A stretch of DNA of 64,000 nt from Phycisphaeraceae bacterium (GCA_028284155.1 JANQSF010000065.1:122759-186758); one strand, 5' to 3'; counted from the first letter of the stretch, positions 36,237-45,514 are shown. Numbers and translations: made by a program. The notes: generated by a model from the sequence alone, not told the origin.

Positions 36237-38930
36237 ATGCCGCGCACCGACTCGGACCTGAAACACGTGGACACACACGAGGCCAAGTGGGTCTACGGTT
36301 TTCACCTGGCCGACTGCGAGGGCGATGGTTCGATGCGCGACCTGCTCGGCGGCAAAGGCGCCAACCTCGCTCAGATGAGCCGGCTGGGCCTGCCGGTGCC
36401 GCCGGGATTCACGGTCACGACGCAGGCATGCATGTCTTACCACAAGCAGAACGGGCGATTCCCCAGCGGCCTGCTTGAACAGGTATGGCGCGCCGTTCGA
36501 AAGCTTGAGCAACAGACACAGAAGCAATTCGGCGGCAGCCAGCAACCTCTCCTGTTATCCGTACGATCCGGTGCCGCGAGGAGCATGCCCGGCATGATGG
36601 ATACAGTCTTGAACTTGGGGATGAACGATCGAGTATGCGCGGCACTGTCCGTGGGGTCTGATCATCGGCGCTTTGCCTTGGATGCCTATCGCCGACTCAT
36701 CAACATGTTCGGCGACGTGGTGATGGGGATCGAACACGACGCCTTTGAAGAGCATTTCGACAGGATCAAAACCGCGCATGGAGCGTTGACTGATGCTGAA
36801 CTCGGCGAGGAGGGGTTGATCGAATTGCTAGACGCTTACAAGCGCATCTTCGCAAGTCGCACGGGCAAGCCGTTTCCCCAGAACCCCCGTGTTCAACTCC
36901 GACACGCTATCGGGGCTGTGCTGAACAGTTGGAATACGCCACGCGCCATTGCCTACCGTGAGATTCACGGCATTACCGACCTGGTCGGGACCGCCGCCAA
37001 CGTTCAGACGATGGTGTTTGGCAATCTCGATCCAGATAGCGCCTCCGGTGTAGGCTTTACGCGTAACCCTGCCACCGGCGAGAATAAGTTGTTTGGCGAG
37101 TACTTGAGGCAGGCACAGGGAGAAGATGTCGTCGCGGGCATCCGCACACCTGAGCCAATCGGGAATTTGAAGAAATGGAAGTCGCGGCTGTATCAGGAAC
37201 TGGTCCGCGCTACGCGCGTTCTGGAATCGCACTTTCGCGACATGCAGGACATGGAGTTCACCATTGAGCAAGGCCGGCTCTTCGTCCTCCAAACACGCAG
37301 CGGCAAGCGTACGGCGGCGGCAGCGGTTCGCATTGCCTGTGACATGGTCAGACATCGCCTGATCGATCGACGCGAAGCTGTGAACCGCGTTGATGCCACT
37401 CAGATCATGCAACTGCTGCTGCCATCCTTCGACCCTTCCCCTGGAAAAGAGGTGCTTACGTGCGGATTAGCGGCGTCTCCGGGGGCGGCGACTGGAAAGC
37501 CGGCATTCACTGTCGACGAAGCATTGACACGGTCGAACGCTGGCGAATCGATCATCCTCGTGCGTTCACAGACGAGCGCCGACGACGTGCAAGGGATGCA
37601 CCAAGCCAGCGGCGTACTCACCAGTACTGGCGGGATCACGTCGCACGCCGCGGTGGTGGCCCGCGGGTGGGGTAAGCCGTGCGTAGTCGGCGCCGAACAG
37701 ATTCATGTGGAGCCGGCCCGCCGCAGATTCACCGTCAATGGGCGCTCCGTCACTTGGCAAGACACCATTAGCCTGGACGGGGCAAGCGGCGAGGTGATGC
37801 TGGGTTCAGTGCCGATGAGCGCCCCCGGCTTGTCCCATCACGCCAGCACCATCTTGAATTGGGCCGATGATTGTCGCACACTCGGCGTACGCGCCAACGC
37901 GGACACACCGGACGATGCACGGCGTGCCCGAGAGTTCGGAGCTGAGGGAATCGGTCTGTGCCGTACCGAGCACATGTTCTTTGGTGAAGAGCGCATCCGT
38001 GCGATGCAACGCATGATCCTCGCGGAGGATGAGAAGCCGCGGGTCGCGGCGCTTGATGAATTGTTGCCGTTCCAGCGTGAGGACTTCATAGGCATTCTCT
38101 CAGCCATGCGAGGCTGCCCGGTGACGATCCGGCTGCTGGACCCGCCGCTGCACGAGTTCCTGCCCACGGAGGCAGACGATCAGCGAGAGTTGGCCCTGGA
38201 ACTTGGCATCAGTGTTGCCAAGTTGCGGCGCTCCATCGCCCAGCACCATGAGGCCAACCCAATGCTTGGTAACCGGGGTTGTCGGCTGCTGATCACCGCT
38301 CCCGGTGTTTTGGAAATGCAGGTCCGCGCGATCGTGGAAGCGACGATCGCGTGCCGGCGGAAACGGATCGCTGCTCGACCGCAGATCATGGTCCCGTTGG
38401 TCTGTCACGAAAATGAACTGCGATTGTTGCGGGACCAGATTGAACGAGTCGTTGAACAGGTGCCACGCGCCTTGCGGTTCTCCGGTCAATTGGAGATACC
38501 GATTGGCACGATGATCGAGACGCCACGCGCAGCGCTGACCGCTGATCGTATCGCGCGGTGCGCCGACTTCTTCAGTTTCGGCACGAATGACTTGACGCAA
38601 ATGACACTGGGCATCAGCCGCGACGATGTCGGATCCTTCATGCCGCTCTATCTTGAGAAACACGTGGTAGACACCGATCCGTTTTCATCGATCGACGTGC
38701 AAGGGGTTGGGCAACTCATTAAGACCGCGGTCGATCTGGGCAGGCGAAGGAAGCCTGACATCGGGATAGGCATCTGTGGTGAGCACGGCGGGGAGCCGAA
38801 CTCAATCCGCTTCTGCCAGGAAGCCGGCGTTGATTACGTGTCGTGCAGCCCATTCCGAGTTCCGGTCGCGCGTCTGGCTGCTGGTCATGCTGCGATCGCC
38901 AAGGACAAGGAACGTACAAGCGCCAAGTGA
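36237..38930 (+). CDS. ppdK: Pyruvate, phosphate dikinase
   Basis: An 897-residue full-length PPDK. It interconverts pyruvate + ATP + phosphate and PEP + AMP + pyrophosphate in the cytoplasm. The nucleotide-binding domain begins LLGGKGANLAQMSRLGLPVP. The swivelling phosphohistidine domain has His470 in GGITSHAAVVARGWGKPCVV. The PEP/pyruvate domain has GIGLCRTEHMFF, SFGTNDLTQMTLGISRDD and the catalytic Cys847 in GICGEHGG. In anaerobes PPDK often works with PPi-linked glycolysis or gluconeogenesis from pyruvate. It is the first gene of the energy island, with a palindrome in its promoter, and converges with the response-regulator genes. Confidence 0.96.
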   Translation: MPRTDSDLKHVDTHEAKWVYGFHLADCEGDGSMRDLLGGKGANLAQMSRLGLPVPPGFTVTTQACMSYHKQNGRFPSGLLEQVWRAVRKLEQQTQKQFGGSQQPLLLSVRSGAARSMPGMMDTVLNLGMNDRVCAALSVGSDHRRFALDAYRRLINMFGDVVMGIEHDAFEEHFDRIKTAHGALTDAELGEEGLIELLDAYKRIFASRTGKPFPQNPRVQLRHAIGAVLNSWNTPRAIAYREIHGITDLVGTAANVQTMVFGNLDPDSASGVGFTRNPATGENKLFGEYLRQAQGEDVVAGIRTPEPIGNLKKWKSRLYQELVRATRVLESHFRDMQDMEFTIEQGRLFVLQTRSGKRTAAAAVRIACDMVRHRLIDRREAVNRVDATQIMQLLLPSFDPSPGKEVLTCGLAASPGAATGKPAFTVDEALTRSNAGESIILVRSQTSADDVQGMHQASGVLTSTGGITSHAAVVARGWGKPCVVGAEQIHVEPARRRFTVNGRSVTWQDTISLDGASGEVMLGSVPMSAPGLSHHASTILNWADDCRTLGVRANADTPDDARRAREFGAEGIGLCRTEHMFFGEERIRAMQRMILAEDEKPRVAALDELLPFQREDFIGILSAMRGCPVTIRLLDPPLHEFLPTEADDQRELALELGISVAKLRRSIAQHHEANPMLGNRGCRLLITAPGVLEMQVRAIVEATIACRRKRIAARPQIMVPLVCHENELRLLRDQIERVVEQVPRALRFSGQLEIPIGTMIETPRAALTADRIARCADFFSFGTNDLTQMTLGISRDDVGSFMPLYLEKHVVDTDPFSSIDVQGVGQLIKTAVDLGRRRKPDIGIGICGEHGGEPNSIRFCQEAGVDYVSCSPFRVPVARLAAGHAAIAKDKERTSAK

Positions 38931-38963
38931 TGACAAGGCTGGTAGTCTCCATTCGCCATTCGA

Positions 38964-39650
38964 TCAGGCATGTTCGAGCACATACTGGATTGCATGGCGC
39001 GTCAACTCGTTGCTGTTCTTGAGGTTCAGCTTCTGCTTCAGGTGCGCCCGATGCGTTTCAATGGTCTTGGGGCTTAGGAACAGCTTTTCAGCAATCTGAT
39101 TGACTGTCAGCCCCTGACCAATCAACTCATAAACCTGAAGCTCTCGGTCGGACAGCAAGTCAATCGGCGCGCCGGTAGGCTCAGCCTTGCCCGATAGCAC
39201 CCGCTTCAAGGTTCGGGCGGTGATGGCGTCGCTCAGATAGCAACCGTCAGTCATCACACGGCGGATGGCGTCCACAATCTTGTCAATCGCCTCGCTCTTG
39301 TGCAGATAGCCATGAGCACCGGCACGGACGCAACGTTCGGCGTACGTCAATTCATCATGCCCGGATACCACCAAGATCTTTACATCGTCGCCTCGCGACT
39401 TGACGTCCTTAATCAGGTCCAGTCCATTGCCGTCGTCAAGTGAAATATCCACCAGCGCCACATCGGGCTTCAGGCTGCCGATCAGCCGAAAGGCTTCGTG
39501 GGCGGCCGCCACCTCACCGCACACTTCCAAGTCTGATTCGAGGTTGATCCGCTGGGCGAAGCCGTGCCGTACAACCGGATGATCGTCCACAATCAGCACG
39601 CGAGCCTTGGCGGGCGGTTGCTTGTTGGTCTTCTTCCTGGCGGTGTTCAT
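38964..39650 (-). CDS. NarL/FixJ-family response regulator
   Basis: A 228-residue regulator. The receiver domain (about 15-135) has acidic residues VDDHP, the phospho-acceptor Asp68 in DVALVDISLDDGNG and the conserved Lys in YLHKSEA. The LuxR-type helix-turn-helix (about 163-225) reads LSDRELQVYELIGQGLTVNQ, then KTIETHRAHLKQKLNLKN. It would bind DNA when phosphorylated by the nearby HisKA_3 kinase. It is last in a three-gene minus-strand set: kinase, receiver-only protein, this regulator. It is the only DNA-binding output of the set, and candidate targets are the adjacent energy genes. Confidence 0.93.
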   Translation of the reverse strand: MNTARKKTNKQPPAKARVLIVDDHPVVRHGFAQRINLESDLEVCGEVAAAHEAFRLIGSLKPDVALVDISLDDGNGLDLIKDVKSRGDDVKILVVSGHDELTYAERCVRAGAHGYLHKSEAIDKIVDAIRRVMTDGCYLSDAITARTLKRVLSGKAEPTGAPIDLLSDRELQVYELIGQGLTVNQIAEKLFLSPKTIETHRAHLKQKLNLKNSNELTRHAIQYVLEHA

Positions 39651-39697
39651 TGCTGTTCCCGAGGGCGATCGGACATCGATTGTTGTGCCTTGCCGTA

Positions 39698-40135
39698 TCA
39701 GCCAAACCAGTGAGATACCTCTTCGTCCACACCTTCGCCGACAAACACTTTGCCGTCGAGCACTTGACGGATCGCATCGATGATTTGGTCGATCGCCTCA
39801 TGCTTGTTCACGTACCCCATCGCTCCGGCTTTCAGCGCCATCGGCGCATAGGTCGCCGCATCGTACGTCGATACCACGATCATTCTCACATCTATCCAAT
39901 GTTGTTTGACCTGTCTAATCAGGTCCATCCCGTCCCCGTCCTTCAATGCGAGATCTATGAGAACGATATCCGGCTTCACCGCTTCGAGTCCCTTGGTAGC
40001 CTCAGACACCCGTTCTGCTTCTCCGCAGACCTTCAGATCCGGCTGCGTTTCGATCAATTGCTTGAGTCCGTGACGGACGATCGGGTGGTCTTCGACGATA
40101 AAAACCTGACTGGGACATTGCTTATTGGTTGTCAT
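39698..40135 (-). CDS. Receiver-only response regulator
   Basis: A 145-residue protein consisting of one receiver domain: VEDHP acidic pocket, Asp61 in IVLIDLALKDGDG, and Lys in YVNKHEA. It then ends in a short linker (GKVFVGEGVDEEVSHWFG) exactly where NarL-type regulators continue into the LuxR helix-turn-helix. Only 47 bp separate it from the next gene, so no lost domain is hidden there. It may act as a phosphate sink, a protein-protein switch or a shared intermediate. ATG 40135 is chosen for AGGTGG 8 bases upstream; a GTG at 40147 overlapping the kinase stop is possible. The receiver resembles that of the downstream regulator, suggesting duplication and loss. Confidence 0.85.
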   Translation of the reverse strand: MTTNKQCPSQVFIVEDHPIVRHGLKQLIETQPDLKVCGEAERVSEATKGLEAVKPDIVLIDLALKDGDGMDLIRQVKQHWIDVRMIVVSTYDAATYAPMALKAGAMGYVNKHEAIDQIIDAIRQVLDGKVFVGEGVDEEVSHWFG

Positions 40136-40139
40136 GGTG

Positions 40140-41588
40140 TCATCCACCTGAAGCCTCGATAGGGTAGGTGCAGGTCACGACGGTGCCGTCGCTCTCGGCA
40201 GGTGCGACGGTGAGGGTGGCGCCAATCTGCTCGGCTCGGTACTTCATTGTCCGCAATCCCATGCCCTTGCGCCCATCAGGAGATTCCTGAATCCCAATGC
40301 CATTGTCCCTGACGCTTAGCCTTACAAGGCAGCCATCGGCCTCTAGACCGAGGACAATTTCACTCGGACGGCCGTGGCGGACGGCATTGCTGACGGCCTC
40401 CTGGGCGATTCGATACAGGTGTGTGGCGTCGTTCGGCGAACGGATCGCAACTTCGCCTCTGACGACGAGCTTACAGTCGAGCTTGTCCGCCTTGCTTGTC
40501 CGTTTGGCCAGTTCACGCAAGGCGGCCCGCAGCCCACCGGGTACGACCTCCACCGGCAGAAGGCCGCGCGAAATCCTCCGTACTTGCTCGTGTGCCTCAC
40601 GAATGTGCTTAACAAGATCGGCGACTTGGTCGGCTTCGGGTAGGCCCGTACGCGACATCTTCAAATGAAGCGTTTGGGCTAGCATGGCGATACCCGTCAT
40701 GAGGCTGCCGAGCCCGTCATGAAGCTCTTGCGACAAGTAGCGCTTCTCGTCGCTTCGGCTCTCCGCCAAGTACCTTTCGAGCTCCTTGCGCGCGCTGATA
40801 TCGTGAATCATGCCGACAAACATGAGTAGATGATCGACCTCACTGACGGCCAAACTGATCGGAAACACTGAACCGTCCTTGCGCTTGGCGGTGACTTCCC
40901 GACCGACACCAATGATCTGGGCCTTGCCGGTCTCCAGATAGCGCTTGATGTATCCGTCGTGCTCGTCCCGATAGGGAGGGGGCATCAGAATACTGACATT
41001 CTGACCGATCAGTTCGCCTCCGGCATACCCGAACATCCGCTCCGTGGCCGGATTTGCATCGGTGATGATCCCGCGTTGGTCGATCGTAATAATGGCGTCG
41101 GTCGCCACGTTGAAGATCGCACGTATGCGTTCCCTACTTTCATACAACGCCTGCTCGGTGCGCTTTCGTTCGGTGATTTCTTCCGAGAACGCCATAATGT
41201 GAGCCGGTTGGCCCAGATCGTCGGTAAGCAGTGATAACGAAAGCAATACAGCGCGGACTTCACCGCTTTTCGTAATTCGCGTTCCTTCCACGCCGCGGAT
41301 TTCCTCCCCCTGCACGCACCGCGCCATCAGTTCGTCTCGTTCCTGATGCTCATCAGGCGGAACCAACGTCTTGATCGATTTGCCAATCAGTTCTTCACGG
41401 CTCCAGCCATACTGTCGCTCAGCGGCTGGATTCATGTCAACGACGTGGCCGACAAGGTCCTTGATGAAGATCGCCTCGGTGGCGTGCGTGAAGACTTGGG
41501 ACTGTCGCCACGACGGTTCCGCAGCCAGGCTGTTCGCGTTCGCCTGCGCACTGACCTGCTTCCGCAAGCTGTTCTTGGATGACTCCAT
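40140..41588 (-). CDS. PAS-PAS sensor histidine kinase with a FixL-type haem PAS
   Basis: A 482-residue soluble kinase with no membrane segments. PAS1 spans about 28-145. PAS2 (about 150-272) closely resembles the FixL oxygen-sensing domain: the run ILMPPPYRDEHDGYIKRY gives His210 at the position of the haem ligand, with Arg216 and Arg230 (IIGVGREVTAKRKDG) where FixL has its two arginines. A HisKA_3 dimerisation domain with phospho-acceptor His290 (QELHDGLGSLMTG) and a HATPase_c domain (DNGIGIQ, GMGLRTMKYRA) follow. ATG 41588 has GAGGTG upstream. It probably senses O2 (or NO/CO) in the cytoplasm and phosphorylates the two regulators encoded immediately after it. Confidence 0.92.
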   Translation of the reverse strand: MESSKNSLRKQVSAQANANSLAAEPSWRQSQVFTHATEAIFIKDLVGHVVDMNPAAERQYGWSREELIGKSIKTLVPPDEHQERDELMARCVQGEEIRGVEGTRITKSGEVRAVLLSLSLLTDDLGQPAHIMAFSEEITERKRTEQALYESRERIRAIFNVATDAIITIDQRGIITDANPATERMFGYAGGELIGQNVSILMPPPYRDEHDGYIKRYLETGKAQIIGVGREVTAKRKDGSVFPISLAVSEVDHLLMFVGMIHDISARKELERYLAESRSDEKRYLSQELHDGLGSLMTGIAMLAQTLHLKMSRTGLPEADQVADLVKHIREAHEQVRRISRGLLPVEVVPGGLRAALRELAKRTSKADKLDCKLVVRGEVAIRSPNDATHLYRIAQEAVSNAVRHGRPSEIVLGLEADGCLVRLSVRDNGIGIQESPDGRKGMGLRTMKYRAEQIGATLTVAPAESDGTVVTCTYPIEASGG

Positions 41589-42243
41589 CACACACCTCGT
41601 GAGTTCCCACCCGCGCAGCAGTCGAGGCCCGAAAGCTCCCAATCTCACTCTCGTCACGGGCGATTCGGCGGCGTAGTGTGGTCATGCCTCCCGGCCGGGA
41701 ATACTCCTACGGCCGCGCGGTCGAGAGTGCGGATTGTATCGCGTTCGGTATCCCGGTGAGATGGCGAATCGTAAAAGAGGCTGCCGCGTTCGCAGCGACA
41801 GGACGTCCTTGTGTGCTCCGGACCGCGATTGATGATGTCCGGGCTAGAAATGCGCCTTGAGCACATCCTGCTGAATCATCCGGTGCGTGTTGAAGAATGA
41901 TCCGTTCAGAGCGATGCAGTGTCTCCTCATCTCGAGGAAGCAGGAAGGGGCGCCATAGAAGCATGGGATGTCGCACTCATCCGAGAATCCCTGATGCCAA
42001 GGCGCTTCCGTCGTCTGATGGGCATCTGAATGCAGCCCAAGCATAATGTCTGCGATTGGGCGCTGCGCCCCAGCACGACTGCTCTGCTTGGGTTTGTTCT
42101 GAGCCTGACCGGCACGAGTAGGCGTTAGGCCGGACATGACACGGTGTCACCGCCAACGGGTCAGCACAGCCCGCGCATCGCCTCGTATCCGCGATGTCGT
42201 AGTGAAGAACGTCGCATCAATGACCACTTTGGGGAGTCACACG
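41589..42243. other. Long intergenic region with no firm gene
   Basis: About 650 bp between the divergent kinase and glycogen-binding genes. A 97-codon minus-strand frame (41844-42137, opening MSGLTPTRAGQAQNKPKQSS, ending QQDVLKAHF) has no recognisable domain or good ribosome site; I leave it as a doubtful hypothetical. The region must include the kinase promoter. Confidence 0.4.
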
Positions 42244-42567
42244 ATGCCGGAAGCGAACACCAAAGACCAAACCAAGGCCAAGTCGAAGACCCGGTCCATT
42301 CGATTCAAGTGTCAGGCGCCCGGAGCGACGTCGGTCTACCTTGCAGGCAGTTTCAATGGCTGGGACGAGCGCGCAACCCCCATGAGACGCCAGAAGAACG
42401 GCTACTGGGTGGCCGTCAAGCGATTAGCGCCGGGTCATCACGAGTACAAGTTCATCGTGGACGATCAATGGGTGTGCGAGGGTGGATCTCGCAGCGCTGA
42501 TTCGGAATCACCGCGATTGATCCCCAATCCGTTCGGCACGATGAACTGCGTCGTCGAAGTCAAGTAA
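42244..42567 (+). CDS. Small glycogen-binding (AMPK-CBM/CBM48) protein
   Basis: A 107-residue protein that is almost entirely one AMPK-type carbohydrate-binding domain: VYLAGSFNGWDERATPM, KNGYWVAVKRLAPGHHEYKF, and VDDQWVCE carrying the aromatic sugar-contact positions. A Lys/Thr-rich leader of about 20 residues precedes it. No catalytic domain is attached. In bacteria such stand-alone domains may tether partners to glycogen or regulate glycogen enzymes; the partner here is unknown. GGGGAG precedes ATG 42244. Between a putative oxygen sensor and hydrogenase genes, it fits regulated storage use under energy limitation. Confidence 0.85.
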   Translation: MPEANTKDQTKAKSKTRSIRFKCQAPGATSVYLAGSFNGWDERATPMRRQKNGYWVAVKRLAPGHHEYKFIVDDQWVCEGGSRSADSESPRLIPNPFGTMNCVVEVK

Positions 42568-42744
42568 CCGCCTGACGGAAGGGCTCACCCGCCGCATGTC
42601 GCTACCTCCGTTGGCGGCCGTGGCTTGCAACTACTCCGTGCGCGGACATGTTGCGTCGCGGGCTCGGCCCTACGGAAATCCCTTATGGGCCATCAGGATG
42701 TGGTCCGATGAAACGGCGCGACATTCGTCGGATGTGTAGGACCT

Positions 42745-42787
42745 GTTCAGACGCTTAAATGGTACATGGGTCTGAACCGGGTCTGAA
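42745..42787. promoter_or_regulatory. Inverted plus direct repeats before hypF
   Basis: GTTCAGAC (42745-42752) and GTCTGAAC (42770-42777) form a perfect 8-bp inverted repeat. A further GGGTCTGAA (42779-42787) directly repeats 42768-42776 at an 11-bp step, one helical turn. This gives three half-sites immediately before the hypF start and makes a candidate operator for the hydrogenase cluster. Confidence 0.5.
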
Positions 42788-42789
42788 AA

Positions 42790-45219
42790 ATGCAGCGACA
42801 GGTCGTTTTCAACTTGCGTCGCCAAGGCGGGTCAGGTCGCCGCCGATGGCGAATTCGCGGCCGCGTGCAGGGCGTCGGCTTCCGGCCATCTGTGTGCCGG
42901 CTCGCCGATTTCTATGGCCTTCGCGGCTTCGTGTGCAACGACGCATCCGGTGTCTTGATAGAAGCCCAGGGGCGGGCACCTGATTTGGACCTGTTCGCGC
43001 AGGCCCTTCAGACCCAACGTCCGCCCCTGGCTTTGATCCATTCCTGCACAGTCGAGACGCTCATACCGGTGTGGGGTGAAGACGGGTTCTTCATTCGAGA
43101 TCAAGACAACGGTGAGACAATTGATGCGTGGATCACCCCGGACCTGGCGCTGTGTGATCGTTGCGCCGCTGAAATGACCGATGTCGGGGACCGGCGGTGC
43201 GATCACGCGTTGATCAGTTGTACATCGTGTGGCCCTCGTTTCAGCATCGTTCGGAGCATTCCCTACGAACGTCGACACACGACGATGGCAGATTTCGCGA
43301 TGTGCGGCGAATGCGAACGCGAATATGCCGGACCCGATGACCGTCGCTTTCACGCTGAGACCATCGCTTGTCCGGCGTGCGGACCGCAGGTTCGGCTTGT
43401 CAACGCCACGGGGCATTCCGTTGATGGAGATCCATTCGCCACGGCAAGGGCCATGCTTACGCGAGGTCAAGTGCTCGGCATCAAGGGGATAGGGGGCTTC
43501 CATCTTGCAGTCCGTGCGGATGACGAGGAAGCCGTGCTGCGCCTACGCCAATGCAAGGGCCGTGACGCCAAACCGTTTGCCGTGATGTGCGCCACCATTG
43601 AACAGGCCCAGGCGCTGACTCACTTGAGCACAGAGGCGGTCCGGCTCTTGACTTCAGCGGTGTCACCTGTCGTCTTGGCGCCCAGGCGACGGGACACGCG
43701 GATCACCCATGCGGTTGCACGGGGGAATCATCGCCTTGGCGTGATGCTGGCCTACTCACCCATCCATCGTCTTTTGTTTCAGGTGTCGGATGGCGACCAT
43801 CTTGGACCACTGGTCATGACCAGCGGCAACCGCTCGGGGGAGCCGCTGACTTATCAGGATGAAGATGCACTAAGCCGGCTACGGGGCATGTGTGACGCGA
43901 CGCTGCTCCATGATCGCCCCATCAATCGGCCCGTTGATGATACCGTCGTGATCGATATGGGGGAGGACGAGCCGCTTCCCGTTCGACGCGCCCGCGGTTA
44001 CGTGCCCGAGCCCATCTCTCTTGATTGGATCGGGGATGAAGTGCCCGACGGGATTTGTGTGGGAGGTGAGTTGAAGGGCACGGTGTCGATCCTGCGAAAC
44101 GGCGAAGCGATCGTCAGTCAGCACCTCGGCGATGTGAAGGATGCACAGGTATACGAGCGCCTCGTCCGCACAATCGACGACCTGTGCAGTCTATTCGGTG
44201 TTCGGCCGTGTTGGGTTGCCCATGACCTGAACCCAGCGTACGTCAGCACATCCGTTGCGCGTGCCATGGCAATAAGCCAAGGCATTCCCCTAGTAGGAAT
44301 CCAGCATCATCACGCCCATGCGGCCTCTGTGATGGCTGAACATCAACTACGCGGACCGGTCTTGGCTCTGGTTTGCGACGGCGTTGGCTTCGGTACCGAT
44401 GGTGGTGTCTGGGGTGGCGAGTTGTTGCTCGCGGACCTGACCACATTCCATCGGGTGGCGCGGCTGTCTCCTTTGCGGCTGCCCGGCGGCGATGCCACCG
44501 CGATAGATACGCGCCGGTCCGGCCTGGCATTGCTGTACCAGGCCATGGGTACGGCGTTCTTGAAACATCCAGCATGTAATCAGCTCGTCAGCGATCCGTC
44601 TGAGCGCCACTTCCTGGCGACCATGATCCAGCGCAATGTCAACTGCGCATCCAGCAGCAGTGCCGGCCGCGTTTTCGATGGAGTCGCCGCGTTACTCGAA
44701 GTCTGTCGGCACAATCACTTTGAGGCAGAGTCGGCAATGACGCTGGAATCCTTGGCCGCCGGTATTCCAATAGATGATCGTTGTGACCCTATGAGTCGGC
44801 TGTCCGGCAGCGATGGCGAAGGGACAATTGGCGAGATCGACGTATCTCCGCTGATTCTAAAACTGTGCGCCGAACAGGAGCGGGGGCAGCCTATTGCCGA
44901 GTTGTCGGCATTGTTTCACGATCAGTTCGCCGCGGCGTGGGACGCAGCAGTAGCGGATGCGGCGGCCCACTGTGGTATCGACACGATCGTTCTCTCAGGC
45001 GGGGTGTTTTGCAATGAGCGGATCACGCGAGGCTTGATGGCCCGGCTAAGCCGGCGTGGCATGCGCGTGTTGCGCCACACCCTGGTGCCACCCAACGACG
45101 GGGGACTGTCGCTGGGGCAGGCGGCTGTCGCAGCGGCCCGCTTGAGTCAGTCGAAGCATTCGCCCAAACCGATCGTTGCGAGAGCGCGTTCGAAACGTTC
45201 GTACAGCTGCAACACGTGA
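42790..45219 (+). CDS. hypF: Hydrogenase maturation carbamoyltransferase HypF
   Basis: An 809-residue HypF, slightly longer than usual. It uses carbamoyl phosphate and ATP to load a carbamoyl group on HypE for the cyanide ligands of the [NiFe] centre. Domains in order: acylphosphatase (GRVQGVGFRPSVCRLADFYG), two zinc-finger motifs (CDRCAAEM, CTSCGPRF; CGECEREY, CPACGPQ), YrdC-like (LGIKGIGGFHLAVRADD) and a Kae1-like domain (GIQHHHAHAASVMAEH, DGVGFGTDGGVWGGEL, VLSGGVFCNERI). It heads the hyp/hydrogenase series and has a repeat-rich promoter. No clear Shine-Dalgarno is seen before the chosen ATG. Confidence 0.96.
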   Translation: MQRQVVFNLRRQGGSGRRRWRIRGRVQGVGFRPSVCRLADFYGLRGFVCNDASGVLIEAQGRAPDLDLFAQALQTQRPPLALIHSCTVETLIPVWGEDGFFIRDQDNGETIDAWITPDLALCDRCAAEMTDVGDRRCDHALISCTSCGPRFSIVRSIPYERRHTTMADFAMCGECEREYAGPDDRRFHAETIACPACGPQVRLVNATGHSVDGDPFATARAMLTRGQVLGIKGIGGFHLAVRADDEEAVLRLRQCKGRDAKPFAVMCATIEQAQALTHLSTEAVRLLTSAVSPVVLAPRRRDTRITHAVARGNHRLGVMLAYSPIHRLLFQVSDGDHLGPLVMTSGNRSGEPLTYQDEDALSRLRGMCDATLLHDRPINRPVDDTVVIDMGEDEPLPVRRARGYVPEPISLDWIGDEVPDGICVGGELKGTVSILRNGEAIVSQHLGDVKDAQVYERLVRTIDDLCSLFGVRPCWVAHDLNPAYVSTSVARAMAISQGIPLVGIQHHHAHAASVMAEHQLRGPVLALVCDGVGFGTDGGVWGGELLLADLTTFHRVARLSPLRLPGGDATAIDTRRSGLALLYQAMGTAFLKHPACNQLVSDPSERHFLATMIQRNVNCASSSSAGRVFDGVAALLEVCRHNHFEAESAMTLESLAAGIPIDDRCDPMSRLSGSDGEGTIGEIDVSPLILKLCAEQERGQPIAELSALFHDQFAAAWDAAVADAAAHCGIDTIVLSGGVFCNERITRGLMARLSRRGMRVLRHTLVPPNDGGLSLGQAAVAAARLSQSKHSPKPIVARARSKRSYSCNT

Positions 45220-45229
45220 GAATAGACCC

Positions 45230-45514
45230 ATGTGCTTGGCAGTGCCTGCCCAACTTGTGCAGCTGAACGGCAGCGATGGAATTGCTGACCTTCATGGCAA
45301 CCGCGTACCGGTCAACACGATGCTTGTCCCGGAAGCCGCCATTGGCGATTGGATTCTGATGCACGCCGGCTTCGCGATTCAACGTCTAGCGTTCGAGGCG
45401 GTACAACGCACTTGGGCTGTGCTGGAGGACCTCGATGCCGCGATAGTGCAATCGAGCAGTTCGGAATGCTCTTCGCATGATGACCAAGGAGGTGCTTCAT
45501 GCCCCAACGAGTGA
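45230..45514 (+). CDS. hypC: Hydrogenase assembly chaperone HypC
   Basis: A 94-residue HypC. The start MCLAVPAQLV places the essential Cys2 next to the initiator Met, and the domain ends around GFAIQRLAFEAVQRTW. HypC carries the Fe(CN)2CO unit with HypD to the large subunit. A C-terminal tail of about 20 residues (IVQSSSSECSSHDDQGG) is unusual and is shared with the start of hypD, which overlaps by 16 bp. It follows hypF by 10 bp. Confidence 0.95.
   Translation: MCLAVPAQLVQLNGSDGIADLHGNRVPVNTMLVPEAAIGDWILMHAGFAIQRLAFEAVQRTWAVLEDLDAAIVQSSSSECSSHDDQGGASCPNE

Noticed and set aside
41844..42137. A 97-codon minus-strand hypothetical frame
   Set aside because: No domain, no ribosome site and no neighbours that explain it; kept only as a note in the intergenic entry.
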